A DNA stretch of 64,000 nucleotides from Ascoidea asiatica. Lineage: Eukaryota > Ascomycota > Saccharomycetes > Ascoideales > Ascoideaceae. Of this stretch, positions 1 to 12,000 are shown in pieces. Every line of letters starts with the position of its first letter. Within the stretch, counting starts at the first letter, position 1. The DNA lies in NCBI GenBank assembly GCA_001600695.1, contig BCKQ01000006.1, positions 748,327-812,326 on the forward strand, read 5' to 3'. Both the position numbers and the translations under genes were made by a program. The notes beneath the pieces are model-generated. The model searched no databases, had not been told where the DNA came from, and saw only the letters and a program-made list of their open reading frames with translations.

Positions 1-497
1 GTTTTCATAATAGTAGATGTAACTTCTTCAACACTTTCAGTGGTGATTGCAACGGATGAAGCTGGAACACTAACTGAAGAAACAACTGGAACGACAGCAG
101 CTGATGAAACGACTGGAATAGCAGCGGCTGAGGATACAACTGGTACAACTGGAACAGCAGAAGATGGGTAATATGGAACAACACTTGAAGTAGGTTCAAC
201 TGGAGCAGCAGAAGCTGGAGAAGTAGAAGAAACATAAGTTTTAGTTGCTGTTAATGGACAGTAAGTAGTATATGCTGTAACAGTACCTTGGACGGTTTCA
301 GTAACATAAGAAACACCAGTAGTAACTTCTTTAACTGAACAAGCATCATTTTTACAATGAGTAGTAGTAAGAATAATGGTTTCGTCAGCAGTGACATATT
401 CAACAGAAGTAACCATTGGGATAGTTGAATTTGATCCAGCACTAACTTGAGCAATGGCACAAGCTAAAACAGAAAGAACAGCAGTTGAGAATCTCAT
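1..497 (-). CDS. GPI-type cell-wall mannoprotein, N-terminal part (cut by window edge)
   Basis: The reading frame opens at the ATG at 497-495 and runs without a stop off the left edge, giving about 165 residues. It begins MRFSTAVLSVLACAIAQVSA, a classic secretion signal. The mature part is Ser/Thr/Val/Pro rich and contains a threonine-rich segment, YVTETVQGTVTAYTTYCPLT, of the type common in covalently linked yeast wall proteins. Two cysteines (KNDACS and the YCPL motif) lie in the first 100 residues. Proline/valine repeats around SSAAAIPVV and SSAAVVPVV follow. The role inferred is structural wall protein; the C-terminal GPI signal would lie outside the window. It diverges from the adhesin gene at 6 kb across a 5.5-kb gap. 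The exact family member is not recognised. Confidence 0.8.
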   Translation of the reverse strand, partial: MRFSTAVLSVLACAIAQVSAGSNSTIPMVTSVEYVTADETIILTTTHCKNDACSVKEVTTGVSYVTETVQGTVTAYTTYCPLTATKTYVSSTSPASAAPVEPTSSVVPYYPSSAVPVVPVVSSAAAIPVVSSAAVVPVVSSVSVPASSVAITTESVEEVTSTIMK

Positions 498-1766
498 TGT
501 TATGATAATAAATAATACTTGAGTTGAATAGATAAATAGATAAATAAATAATTAAATTAAAATTATTTGAGTTGATTTGTTTTAAAGCGAAAGACAAGAG
601 AAGGTAAATAGACTATTTAATAAAAGAATGACTATGAATAAATTAAATAATTCCTTAATTTTAGAAAAGAGAATAAATTAATTTGATATTTTATGGGTGA
701 TTATTTTGAGATATTTATATTGAAGGATATAAAAGCAAAATCATAAAAGGCTTAAAAATAGTATGAAATTTAGGAACAAATTATTGAAAATAATATGGGA
801 ATTACCTGGTAACGAATTTAGAATTATCTTTAATAGAATTATTATTAGTAGTACCTTTGAAGATTAAAACGAAAAAATTAAACTTCCGTAGTTTAATAGT
901 CTGATAGTTCATTGTTGGCATACATAGTGATTTGATTCAAAGAGAATTTTAACTGAAAACAAATATGCTAATACAGAATAGCAATAAACCTAATAAAGGG
1001 AAATGTAATGCTGATTGTAGTTGAGCCAAGAATTGTAAGGTATTTGTGTATTGATAGTACTAAATGATGATTTTTTTACCATTTATCTTTAAATTGAAAG
1101 GAGAATAGGTAAAGTTTATTGTAACATTAAAATTATAAGTTACAAGCTATTACAAATAGTAATATTCTAGAGTAATAAGCAGGTTGATATAGAATTTTTA
1201 ATGATTAATAGCAATTAAATCAATTACATATTCAACTCCTTAAAATGATATTTATCCAAAGTACTTACTTTATTGTAAATCACTTGATAATCTCTTAAAT
1301 GAACCTGAAAAAGATGAAATTTTGATTATTGAAATTACCATATTTCTTAAACTAAGTACTATTATTGTTTTGATAACTCTACAGCAAAACCCATATTGTA
1401 GTGAAATATTTGGGAATTTTCAAGGAATATTTCAAGGATGAATGATATGTAAGATCATGAAAGATTTCATTTTATTTTTTTATCATTTTTCTATAAAACA
1501 GGTTTAAATTCCAGATTCGAATAATTGAATTGTGAGAATTAATAATATTATCATAACCTCAGTTAATGAGAATGAATACCATTAAATTAACGGCTTAGAT
1601 AAATTCGTGTTTTATGCTATGATTTCTAGTAATACCCTACCTTTAGTAATGCACTGTTAACGAAAGGTTCAGTGAGGTGCCAGTAAGTTATCGAAAAACA
1701 TTTCATTATATAATAGAAACAGATTTTTCAAATACTTTGAAAGATAGAAATTTTAGTCACGTTCTT

Positions 1767-1822
1767 ACCCTCCAGTTTTAGAGATTTAAGAAATACTGGA
1801 GGGTTTGTTTTTTTCACAAACC
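1767..1822. other. Two overlapping perfect hairpins with a T-run
   Basis: A 10-bp perfect inverted repeat (ACCCTCCAGT at 1767-1776, ACTGGAGGGT at 1795-1804) is followed at once by a second one (GGTTTGT at 1802-1808, ACAAACC at 1816-1822) whose loop is a T-run. The arms share bases 1802-1804, so the full stems cannot both form. This is GC-rich for its surroundings. It may be part of a non-coding RNA or only a protein-binding palindrome. Confidence 0.4.
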
Positions 1823-4800
1823 TTTCTGGAATGATTAGTCACACAGACATGTAGAGATATCCATACAAATTCTAAAGTAGTGAAGCAGTAATTAACGATA
1901 GATTTTGAGCTTCAAATAAAAAAGTTTAGCTTGATTTCTAAGGAATTGCATAAAATTATAAGAATAAGAAAGGAAATTCGTAGTTTTGTGAAGAGTCTTA
2001 TAATTAAGGGATAATATTTTCACCAAAATGTCCTATTGTAAAGTATTTTTCACTTCCCAGCCAAAAAAACTGGTCGTTTAATTAGTACAATAGAAAAAGA
2101 TTTGCTTGGTCTGGAACTCTGGTAAAATCAATTAACGACACGCTTAAAAGATTCATAGTATAAGTTGTCCACTGTACCCTGCAGCTTAAATTTGACTTTT
2201 CCACCAATGAAAAGCGCTTCCAGTTAAAGTGTAAAAATGCCAAGATACTCAAGATATTCACTGCAAAATGAACAAGGGTTTAGAAAAAATATGATTAATT
2301 CACGTGATTTATACTGAAAACCAATCAGTCTCTAGCAAAAAGGTCTTTTATTTCAACAGAGTTTGCTGTTGAACGACAAGTTAGGTGAAAGTTAAAGCCA
2401 AAACCAGGTGAAAGGGCCATGAAATTTGTAGAGTGAGTTCAATTTTGTAAAATTTATTCTCAAATTATGAGTTAGGGCTCAGAATTTGAGCCCTTAAATA
2501 AATAATACATTCATACCAAGTAAAATCTCATAGTTTTTGAAAATGAAAAAAGCAAACATTGATCAAAACTGTGTATTAACATTATTCCCAGGCTCCAATA
2601 GCATTTTTCAGAAGTCACTAGCCCCAACCTCCAAAATAACAAGCCTCATTTGAAGCAGTTTCTTGTGACACGCTTTTTGAAGAAGTTTGTGGTGATAATA
2701 AGTTAGTAAATAGCGCCTCCCTTAACATCCGGGCGACTTTTATTTCAATAAACAAAAAAACAATGATACTTGTGGCTTAAGGAATGGCTTATGAGTATTT
2801 TTTGTATCGGGCAAATTATCAGAGTATTTTGAATCAGGCAAATTTGCAGCGCCTCAACAAATCACCACATTTGCAATGCAACAAGAAACTCCCGTTTTCA
2901 CAATACACGTGATTAGAGGCAGCCTAATGAATCCTTGGAGCTTTAGTAAGCAGAGTGTTGGCTTTTTTTTGGGATAACAATGCTACTGTAGGTTCTTTAG
3001 GAAGCAAGAGCAGTTGGTTTTTATCAAAATCTATTTTAGTATCTTAGAAAATGAATTTTACAAATGATACAAAAATATAGAAACTGGTTTTGATTTGATA
3101 ATTTGATTCTGTGAAAGTTGAATAGGAATTGGAATTGGTTGGCTCACCATTCATAAGAAATGATAGAACACTGTAGTTGCTATTTCGCAGTAAACTTTCA
3201 TTTTTGCGATTGTATTTTTTCTCAATAAGATCTTTTTTTTGGCAAATTCTCTTACTTTCTTTTTCTTTCTGGGCAACCCTCAATTTATTCCAAATCGTAA
3301 TGTTCTTGCACCATGGAATGGTTTCTTTCCTAAAGGCCCATGTTCAAAAAGTTGCTTTTCTCAATGTTTATTACTGCAGAAAAAGCACTTTCTTAAATCT
3401 CCCGCCATTTATGTGCTTTACATGATTTCATGCTTTGCTGAAAAATTGGATCATATATTAAATCAAAACGATAATTCTGTGAAAAAAATATGTTTTCAAA
3501 ATATTTTTAAGATCTGAAATTTCATTTATCGCTTTTTAATCAAGGATAATATATAAATTTGGTAAGCTGGCAAATATATATTCATCAAAGAAAATTGATT
3601 ACAATTACAAAACAAATATCAAACACTTTATAATTAGGATATCTTCTTCCGAACTATTTTTTTTCATAGAAAAATTATTAAAATCTTTGACCTTTGAAAA
3701 CCATAATTTTATTTTCTATTCAATCATTGAGGACAGCCAAAGTATTTTCTAGAACCCAAACTTTTCGGAGGAAAAAAGTTTCAATTTTACAGTTACATAT
3801 AAAACATTAAATCAACAAACCAATAAAAATTTAATCAATATAAAGGAAACATTATTTGATAAAAAAGACAACAGTTATATTCTCAACCTAACTATAATTT
3901 TTCAAAAAAATCGTTTTAAGAAGAAAATGAAAAGAAATTGAGCTTAACTGATAATTATCGCAATTTCTTTTTCTTAGAATAACTTTTCTGTATTATAAAC
4001 TTTTTCAAATAATTAAATTGTCATAACTTCAATTAAAACATTATTCTAAAGATTTACTGCTCTAAATTATATTTTATATTATTTTGGTAACCAAATAAAT
4101 TTCATTTCTATCATAAAGGCTGAATCGGGAATCATTCAAACTATATTTTTGTTTATTAGAAACTCTATTTAAATGTTTACATTTATATATCAGCTGAAAT
4201 TTCATTTAGTCATAAATTTTATTCAAAAAATTTATGAATTTTTGGAAAGAGAATCTAAGAACTTTTGATATAAATATTTATGTTGAATAAGTGGGATGTT
4301 TTATTCGAAAAAATTTTTTTTTCCAATCATTGAAATTTTAAGTTTCCGTTCAAAAATTTGGTAGTATCATTAAGATTAATTCTAATAAAAGAAAATTAAT
4401 TCAAAAATGTAGGAACCTTGTAATCAGCTAAAATTCATGTTTTTTTTCTATTTCTTATGAGAAAAATCTAAATGAATAGACCGTGCCTTGTTAGACAATA
4501 AGTATTTTTTACCTTTTATTAGAAAACATCAAAAATTAATAAAATCGTTTCTTTTTTCTTGAAATCACTATGGGAACCACATACTTTAAATCCAACAATC
4601 ATCAAAAGTAATTAATTATTGTATTAGGAAAATTCACTCCTAGAACTATATTTTCTTTATTGTTCACTAACTAACTGGACAAAAGAATTTCTTTTTTTAT
4701 ACGCTAAAAAAACTTGTATGGAATAAATAATAAAAAATATTCTGAGTTGAATATATAAATAAATAAATTTAAACATATATTTTATCCATAAATAATTCTA

Positions 4801-5958
4801 ATTGAAATTTCTGCCTAATTCTTCATTTCATAATATAAGCTTTACTACTACTGTAGTATGAACGCGCTATATAACTAAAACTACCGAATTTTTTTGAAAA
4901 TTTTGATGCATGAGTATTTAGTTTAAAGTAGTAAGTACTTAAGTTTATTGTGCATCTTCCTACCGAATTTAAAGCAGAATACAAATAAAGTTCTATCGGA
5001 AATAGAAAAATGACAAAACCGTTTGAAGGAGGAGGGAAATATTCTCGCTTTTCATTGGTTGTTAAAATGCTGCATTAGTTTTAACTTTTGGGCTGTATAA
5101 CCTAAAAGTCCTTAAAAACAGTTTTTTTTGTAAACTGACTCCTTCCATAATACTTATTTCCTCAAAATAGAAGTTCTTTGTTAAACTTTCGGCATCTTAA
5201 AAACGGGAATAGAACTTTTCAGGTGATAAAATAACGTATGGTAGCAAACATAAAACCTAATTTTGTTTATACGGAAATTTTTCAAACAAAATATCTAAGA
5301 ATATAATTATAGTACTAAAAATAAACAATAATTATATTAAGGTTATAATAATAAAATGAAGATCTATCTTGATCGTAAATTTTTTGAAAAAATGATTTTT
5401 TGGCAGTTTCTATGGAAGCATTTGTGGGCACTTTTTCATTTTGAACTTTAAAAAAACGTTAGATTTTCATGTTGTTCGGATGAACTTCATGTCAAATTCC
5501 TACACAGAAGTCATATATATGAAGCATTTAACATTAACTTACAATTTTGCTTTGCAAAATAGAATACAGAAAGCTCTAAGAGGCACTAAGTCGGAGTTCT
5601 TTTATTCAAAATTTTGCTTGTTCTATTGCAAATTTCTAGAAGAAAAACTGATTTTATTCATGGCTCTCAACTATTTTACCAATTAAATTGCCCCAGATAA
5701 CAAAACACACATATTGCTAGAAAAATGATTTTATTCAACATTCCCCAAAACTTGGAATAAGTATGCCCTCAAATTTTTTTTTAATACCATATTCGAAAAA
5801 AAAATTATCTTCTTTAGAATGCAGCAAAGCGCCTTCTATAAATTTTGTTCTGATTTGAAAATAATAGTAACTTGATGAGCAAAATATAAAATTACAAGAA
5901 AAAGATATAAAACAAATGGAAAATTCGATGTTTTTGAAAAACAGTTCAAGCTTTGAGA

Positions 5959-5967
5959 TATATAAAA
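5959..5967 (+). promoter_or_regulatory. TATA box of the Flo11-domain adhesin gene
   Basis: TATATAAAA lies 49-57 bp before the ATG at 6016. It falls within an in-frame extension that lacks an ATG and opens only at a TTG (5953). Its position supports initiation at 6016 rather than upstream. Confidence 0.5.
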
Positions 5968-6015
5968 CAAAATTGTCACAACTTGCAAACAAAAGGAGCT
6001 TCTTTATTTTTCAAA

Positions 6016-9000
6016 ATGCGTGGGATATCATTTCTATTTTTTTTCATTATACTTCTAAAATTAGTGTATTCTGCAACAACGACAAACTCAGAAATATTTC
6101 CAACCTGTACATCCTATGATTATGGAGCATATGATAATAATCCTAAGGCAACAATTCAATATTCAAATTTAGAGCATATCTCTGACAATAATTATAAAAT
6201 TACCCTCGATTTCAACTGTCCAGATGCTTTATCTGTTTCTGCTATTTCCGAGCTTAAAATAATTGGCCTTACAGTTCCTTCAGGTTACAGTGGAACCAAA
6301 GTTTTATACAGTGATAATTCAAAAGTATATGATATTGAAGATCCTGGAAGTTGGTCAGCAGATCTTGTTATTCAAGCAACTAAATATGATGATATCTCTT
6401 GTATTTCATCATTTCAGGTTCAATATGATTGGTGTTATAATACAGGACTAAAAGATAAAACCGGTCAATGTTCAAATTGGGAGTACTCAACTAGTTACGA
6501 TTATTCTTTTGCCTGCGCACCTCAAGCTGATTTTCCAGAATATTGTTGGTCAAATACATTAGCAACTTCCACAAGTACTTCAACTAAAACTACTGCAACT
6601 GTCGCCAGTTTAACCAAATGTACTACCACAACCTCAACTAAACCTGTCGTTAATAATCCAACAACAACAACATCAATTAAAGAAAGTTCAACTACATGTA
6701 CTACATCATTGAAAAAGGAAACTAAGAGTGCAAGTACTTTAGAAAAGAAAGAATTTAGTTCTATAATAGAAATTAGAAGCTCCACTCTCTCAGTTAGCCG
6801 AACAAGTAACATTCAAAGCTCATATATGTCAAGCATTTCAACAAGCTCAACTGATTCCGAAATATTTCCAACTTGCACATCCTATGATTATGGAGCATAT
6901 GATAATAATCCTAAGGCAACAATTCAATATTCAAATTTAGAGCATATCTCTGACAATAATTATAAAATTACCCTCGATTTCAACTGTCCAGATGCTTTAT
7001 CTGTTTCTGCTATTTCCGAGCTTAAAATAATTGGCCTTACAGTTCCTTCAGGTTACAGTGGAACCAAAGTTTTATACAGTGATAATTCAAAAGTATATGA
7101 TATTGAAGATCCTGGAAGTTGGTCAGCAGATCTTGTTATTCAAGCAACTAAATATGATGATATCTCTTGTATTTCATCATTTCAGGTTCAATATGATTGG
7201 TGTTATAATACAGGACTAAAAGATAAAACCGGTCAATGTTCAAATTGGGAGTACTCAACTAGTTACGATTATTCTTTTGCCTGCGCACCTCAAGCTGATT
7301 TTCCACAATATTGTTGGTCCAATAAAATTACATCAAGCTCAGCTTTGATAATATCATCTTCTACAAATAGTATTTCTGATGTAACCAGCAGTTTACCAAT
7401 ATCATCATTTTCAACTTCACCCATTTCAATAAGTCAACCAAGCTCATCATCAATGGTTAGTTATTCAAGCAAAGTTCCAAAAGCTTTTAGTTCTTCATAC
7501 CTCAGTTCTCTATATTCTGACTATTCAATTACAACCTCATTCTCAACTGATCAACCAAGCTCTTCATCAACGACTAGTTATTTGAATAGAGCTTCTAGTT
7601 CTTCACCCCTAAGTTCTTCATATATTAACTCCTTACCTATTGGAGTTAGTCAATCAAGTTCTTTATTGATGGTTAGTCATTCAAGTGAAGGTCCAAAAAC
7701 TTTTAGTTTTTCTTCCCATAGCTCTCTATCCATTAGTTCTTCATCCATTTCAACTGATCAACCAATCTCTTCATCAATGACTAGTTATTCTAATGAAGTT
7801 CCTAATACTTCCAGTTCTTTATCGCATAGTTCCTCGTGCTTTAGCTCTTCATCCAATTCAACTGGTCAGTCAAGTCCTTCATCAAAGGTTAGCTATTCAG
7901 GTGAGGTTACCAAAGCTTTTAGTTTTTCATCCCTTGACTCTGTACCATCAATGGATAGTTATTCAAGAGAAACTACTCAAAGTTTTAGCTCTTCATCCCT
8001 TAGTTCCTCATATTTAGGCACTTCCTTTACAACTGCATCTATTTCAAATAGCCAAACAAGTTTAACATCAATGATGGGATATTTAAGTGAAACTCCTAAT
8101 ACTTTTAGATCTTCATACTCTGACTCTTCACCCATTTCAAGTGGTCAACCAAGTTCTTCATCAATAACTAATTATTTAAATGGAGCTTCTAGTTCTTTAT
8201 CCGTTAGTTCCTCATACTCTGGGGTTTCATCTATTTCAGTTAGCCAACGAAGTTCATTATCAATTACTAGTTTTTCAAGTGAAGTTCCAAAGGATTTTAG
8301 TTTTTCAACTCTTATTTCTTCAGCCCTTAGTTCCCCATACTCTAGCTCTTTATATATTTCAATTAGTCAACAAAGTTCATCATTAATCGGTAGTTTTTCA
8401 AGTGAAGTTCCAAAGGCTTTTAGTTCTTCAGCCCTTAGTTCTTCATACTCTGACTCCCCAATTACAACTTCACCCATTTCAATTAGTCAGTCAAGTTCTT
8501 CATCAATGGCTAGTTATTCAAGCAAAATTCCTAAAGTTTTTAGTTCTTCATTTGTAACATCACCATCATTACCAGCTGTAACTTTCTCCTCCACCTCATC
8601 AATTTTTATTTCAAGTGTTGCCCCATCATCAATAATTCCTAATAGAAACAGTATCTCTTCTAAAACGGATTTAGGAACATCGGTTTCAATGCAAACTATA
8701 TCCAGCAATATGGATGCTTACTCTAAATCAATCCAAAAAAATAGTATTACTCATTCGTCTTCTTATATAAATACGGGATATTTTTACTCAAATTCATCTC
8801 TTGTGTCCACAAATAAACCAGTTGAGTCCTCCAATAGTCAATCAAATGAAAAGAGTACATCGCTAATAACAAGTACAGCCATTTTCATACCGTCTTCAGA
8901 ATTAGCAACTGAAGCCAGTAAATCATCAGTGATAGAATCACCATCAACAACAATTGATTCATTTTACTCATCCGAAGCGCGCTCAGATCAAACAAATTTA

Positions 9001-12000
9001 GTGACAAGTTTTGATGCTTCAAAAATTTTTATAGTATCTTCTGGTACTACAATAAATTTTATCAGTTCCACCTCAATTTCAGAATTATCATCTTTTTATA
9101 CAGGGGCTTCGCAAAGTTCAGTAACGATATTTAGCAAATCTACTCATAAACCAATATTAATTGGGAAACTCTCATCTACTATAAAAAGCAAAAGCTCTAA
9201 TGGTAAAGAATCGACCACCCAGTCTTTACTCGAAACTTCAAATCCATTTTCTCAAACATCAATTTTATTACCTACCAGCCAATTGATCAAACCTGAACTT
9301 TCGGGAACTCCAGTTGCTTCAAGTACACCTGTCTCTTCAATGGAAATTCCTATCTCTTCCTCTGACTTTCATGGATCTTCCTTCAAGCTTACTGGCTCCT
9401 CGATTACTTTATCTAGCAAGAGCAATGTGGTTTCAAGCTCAAAATACCCTCGAATTTCTAGTTCATCATTATTCAATACCAAAACATCTAGTTCTTCAAG
9501 TGATTTATCAAGTACTCCAATTATAAAATTAACCTCTACAATTTCTGTATCTAGTTCTACAGTCATAAAATCAAGTTCTTCTAATGAATACTCTAGTTCT
9601 TCACAATCAGATACTATAAGTCCCATATCTAGTTTTTCAATTCCAGTATCTAGTTCTACAGTTACAGAATCAAGATCTTCTATTATATCACTAAGCACTT
9701 CGATTATACAATCAACTTCTTCAATTATATCATTAGGATCTTCTATTAAATCATCAAGTTCTTCGATTTCAATATTTAGCCCTTCAATCACATCATTAAC
9801 ATCGTCTATTGAATCATCCAGTTCCTCAATCGAATCACCCAGCTCTTCAATTCAAATATTTAGCTCTTTTGCAAAATCATCAATTTTATCTTTGGCTAGC
9901 TCATTGACAGATACAAATAATAATACACTAAGTGTAATATCCGAATCTTCATTATATACCGAATTATTAACTACCCAATTAAATCCAACTAGTTCTTCAA
10001 TTTCTTCTTTTTACCCGGTAACTTCTTCCAAAATGGAATCTAGTTCCTCCAATTTCAATGACTTTTCTGATAAAATATCACAGAGTTCGAGTTCTATAAT
10101 TGCAGTATCAAGTGAAGCATCTAGAGTATATTCGCAAGTTTTGCCCAGCAATCCATTAAGCAGCATAGTCAATGAAAAATCCGAGGAAATATCTTCCAGT
10201 CAAATTAACTCAATTACTTCTTCTGCTTTTGTTTCTTCATTATCTTTCTTATTTGTTTCTTCAACTTCCTTTATTAACTCAGCCGTCTCTGCCTCCACAG
10301 CTTTCCAACCAGATACAAATGAAGTTTCCTCTACCGCCTTTTCCTCCGCCTCTATTTCCGGATCCGGATTATTTTTTACTAATCCTTCTACAACTGCAAA
10401 AGCATCTCTTACTGATTCTTTAATCCAGACCAAAGATATTTTTTCTCTTTCTTCTTCTTATTCTATTTCTTCACAGTCTGCTTCTCTTTCTCAATCATCT
10501 CCTGCAAGAAAGATATCGTCTAATTTTCAATCATCTGATATTTTTATCACAGAAACAGAAACCCAGATAATCAGTACAGAGTATGTCACTAATCCAAGCT
10601 CTTCTTCACATAGTTTAACTGCTTTATCTAAGACTGTCTTATCAACAGAGTTTACATCAAGTCAAGAAACCGGAACTTCAAAGGACTCTAGTTTGATGAG
10701 CAGTTATAACGTCCAATCTTCTGCAAAATTTACTTCTTTTTCAAAAACAATTTTAGCTAAAGAAAGATCAAGCTCTCAGCCTAGTAGTGATAGAGTGAAT
10801 TCTCAAACAGTCTCGGAAGATAATGCTCGTTATACATATTCCACTTTTTCAAATCCAAGTAATGGAATCACTACTATTGCTGCGTCAACTTTAGCTAATA
10901 ATAATACCACAACTCAATCCAGTAATAAAATAATTGAAACATATGATAGTTCTTCAAATGTTGTAACTACTACTTCAAGTTCAAGTGTCCATTTAACTTC
11001 TTCTCCAACGGCAACCTCAGCTTCATTTTCTACAGAAAAAGGAAAAAAAAGTCTCTCAAGTAATTCAGAAATTGAAACTGGAACTGAAACTGGAACTGGA
11101 ACTGAAAAGAAAAAATTTTCCCAAGTTATTTCTAGCACTGGCTCAAGTCAATCTGAGATATCAATTTCATTTTCCAGAACTTTATTAGCTAAAGAAAAAA
11201 CTCAATCAAGTTCAGCGATGATGATCAAAAGTAGTCTTCAATCCGTTATCACAACAGTTTCTAGTCCAAGCAGTGAAACTACCCTTTTTTCAACAATATT
11301 ATCAACTGAAGTAAGAAATACTGTGTTCTATTCGGATACAGTTAGTGAAGTAGACGATTTCAATTCAGAAATTGTGAGCGGAACTAATATTCGATCTACT
11401 CCTACTACTATTAACACATTAAGTATTACTACTACTTCGAATCCAATAAGTAACAATATTTTTTTTTCAAAAACACTTTTAGAAAAAGAAAAGAGTAAAG
11501 ATGAAACTGAAATTGAAAGTAAATCTCAAATTACTACCATTGTTTCAAATAATGAAAATGACTCCTTTTCAAAAACTTTATTAGCTGAAGAAAGAACTTT
11601 ATCTGAGTCTACTATTACTAATGAAACAGATGTTTCAGAATCAGATATTGTCACCGAATTTAGTACTGAAACTATTTCTGCTATTCCTATTACTACTGAT
11701 TCAAATAATGAAAATGCCTCTTTTTCAAAGACATTATTAGCGGAAGAAGGAACTTTTTCTGAGTCTATTATTACTGAAACTATTTCATCTATTACTACTA
11801 CTACTGATTCAAATAATGAGAATGTTTCTTTTTCAAAGACATTGTTGGCTGAAGAAAGAACTTTATCTGAGTCTACTATTACTAATGAAACAGATGTTTT
11901 AGAATCAGATATTGTCATCGAATTTAGTACTGAAACTATTTCAACTATTACTACTACTACCAACTCAAATAATGAAAATGCCTCTTTCTCAAAAACTTTA

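Larger units (their letters stand above)
498..6015. other. Long divergent intergenic region between two cell-surface genes
   Basis: There is no convincing gene in these 5.5 kb. The longest open frames are under 100 codons, overlap on both strands and lack family features. The G+C content is patchy, higher around 2.0-3.0 kb. It contains CACGTG boxes at 2301 and 2906, a double hairpin at 1767-1822 and a 9-bp inverted repeat at 4211-4236. A region this long upstream of a Flo11-type gene fits the unusually large, heavily regulated promoter known for S. cerevisiae FLO11, which is controlled in part by non-coding transcripts. That parallel is inference. Confidence 0.6.

Noticed and set aside
5953-6015. 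Upstream extension of the adhesin frame to 5953
   Set aside because: It opens at TTG, lacks a signal peptide and contains a TATA box. The ATG at 6016 starts a clear signal sequence.
9369-9791. Long antisense frames in the adhesin gene (also 11526-11963 and others)
   Set aside because: They are mirror images of Ser/Thr-rich codons on the other strand. The plus frame has a signal peptide, domain and GPI tail.
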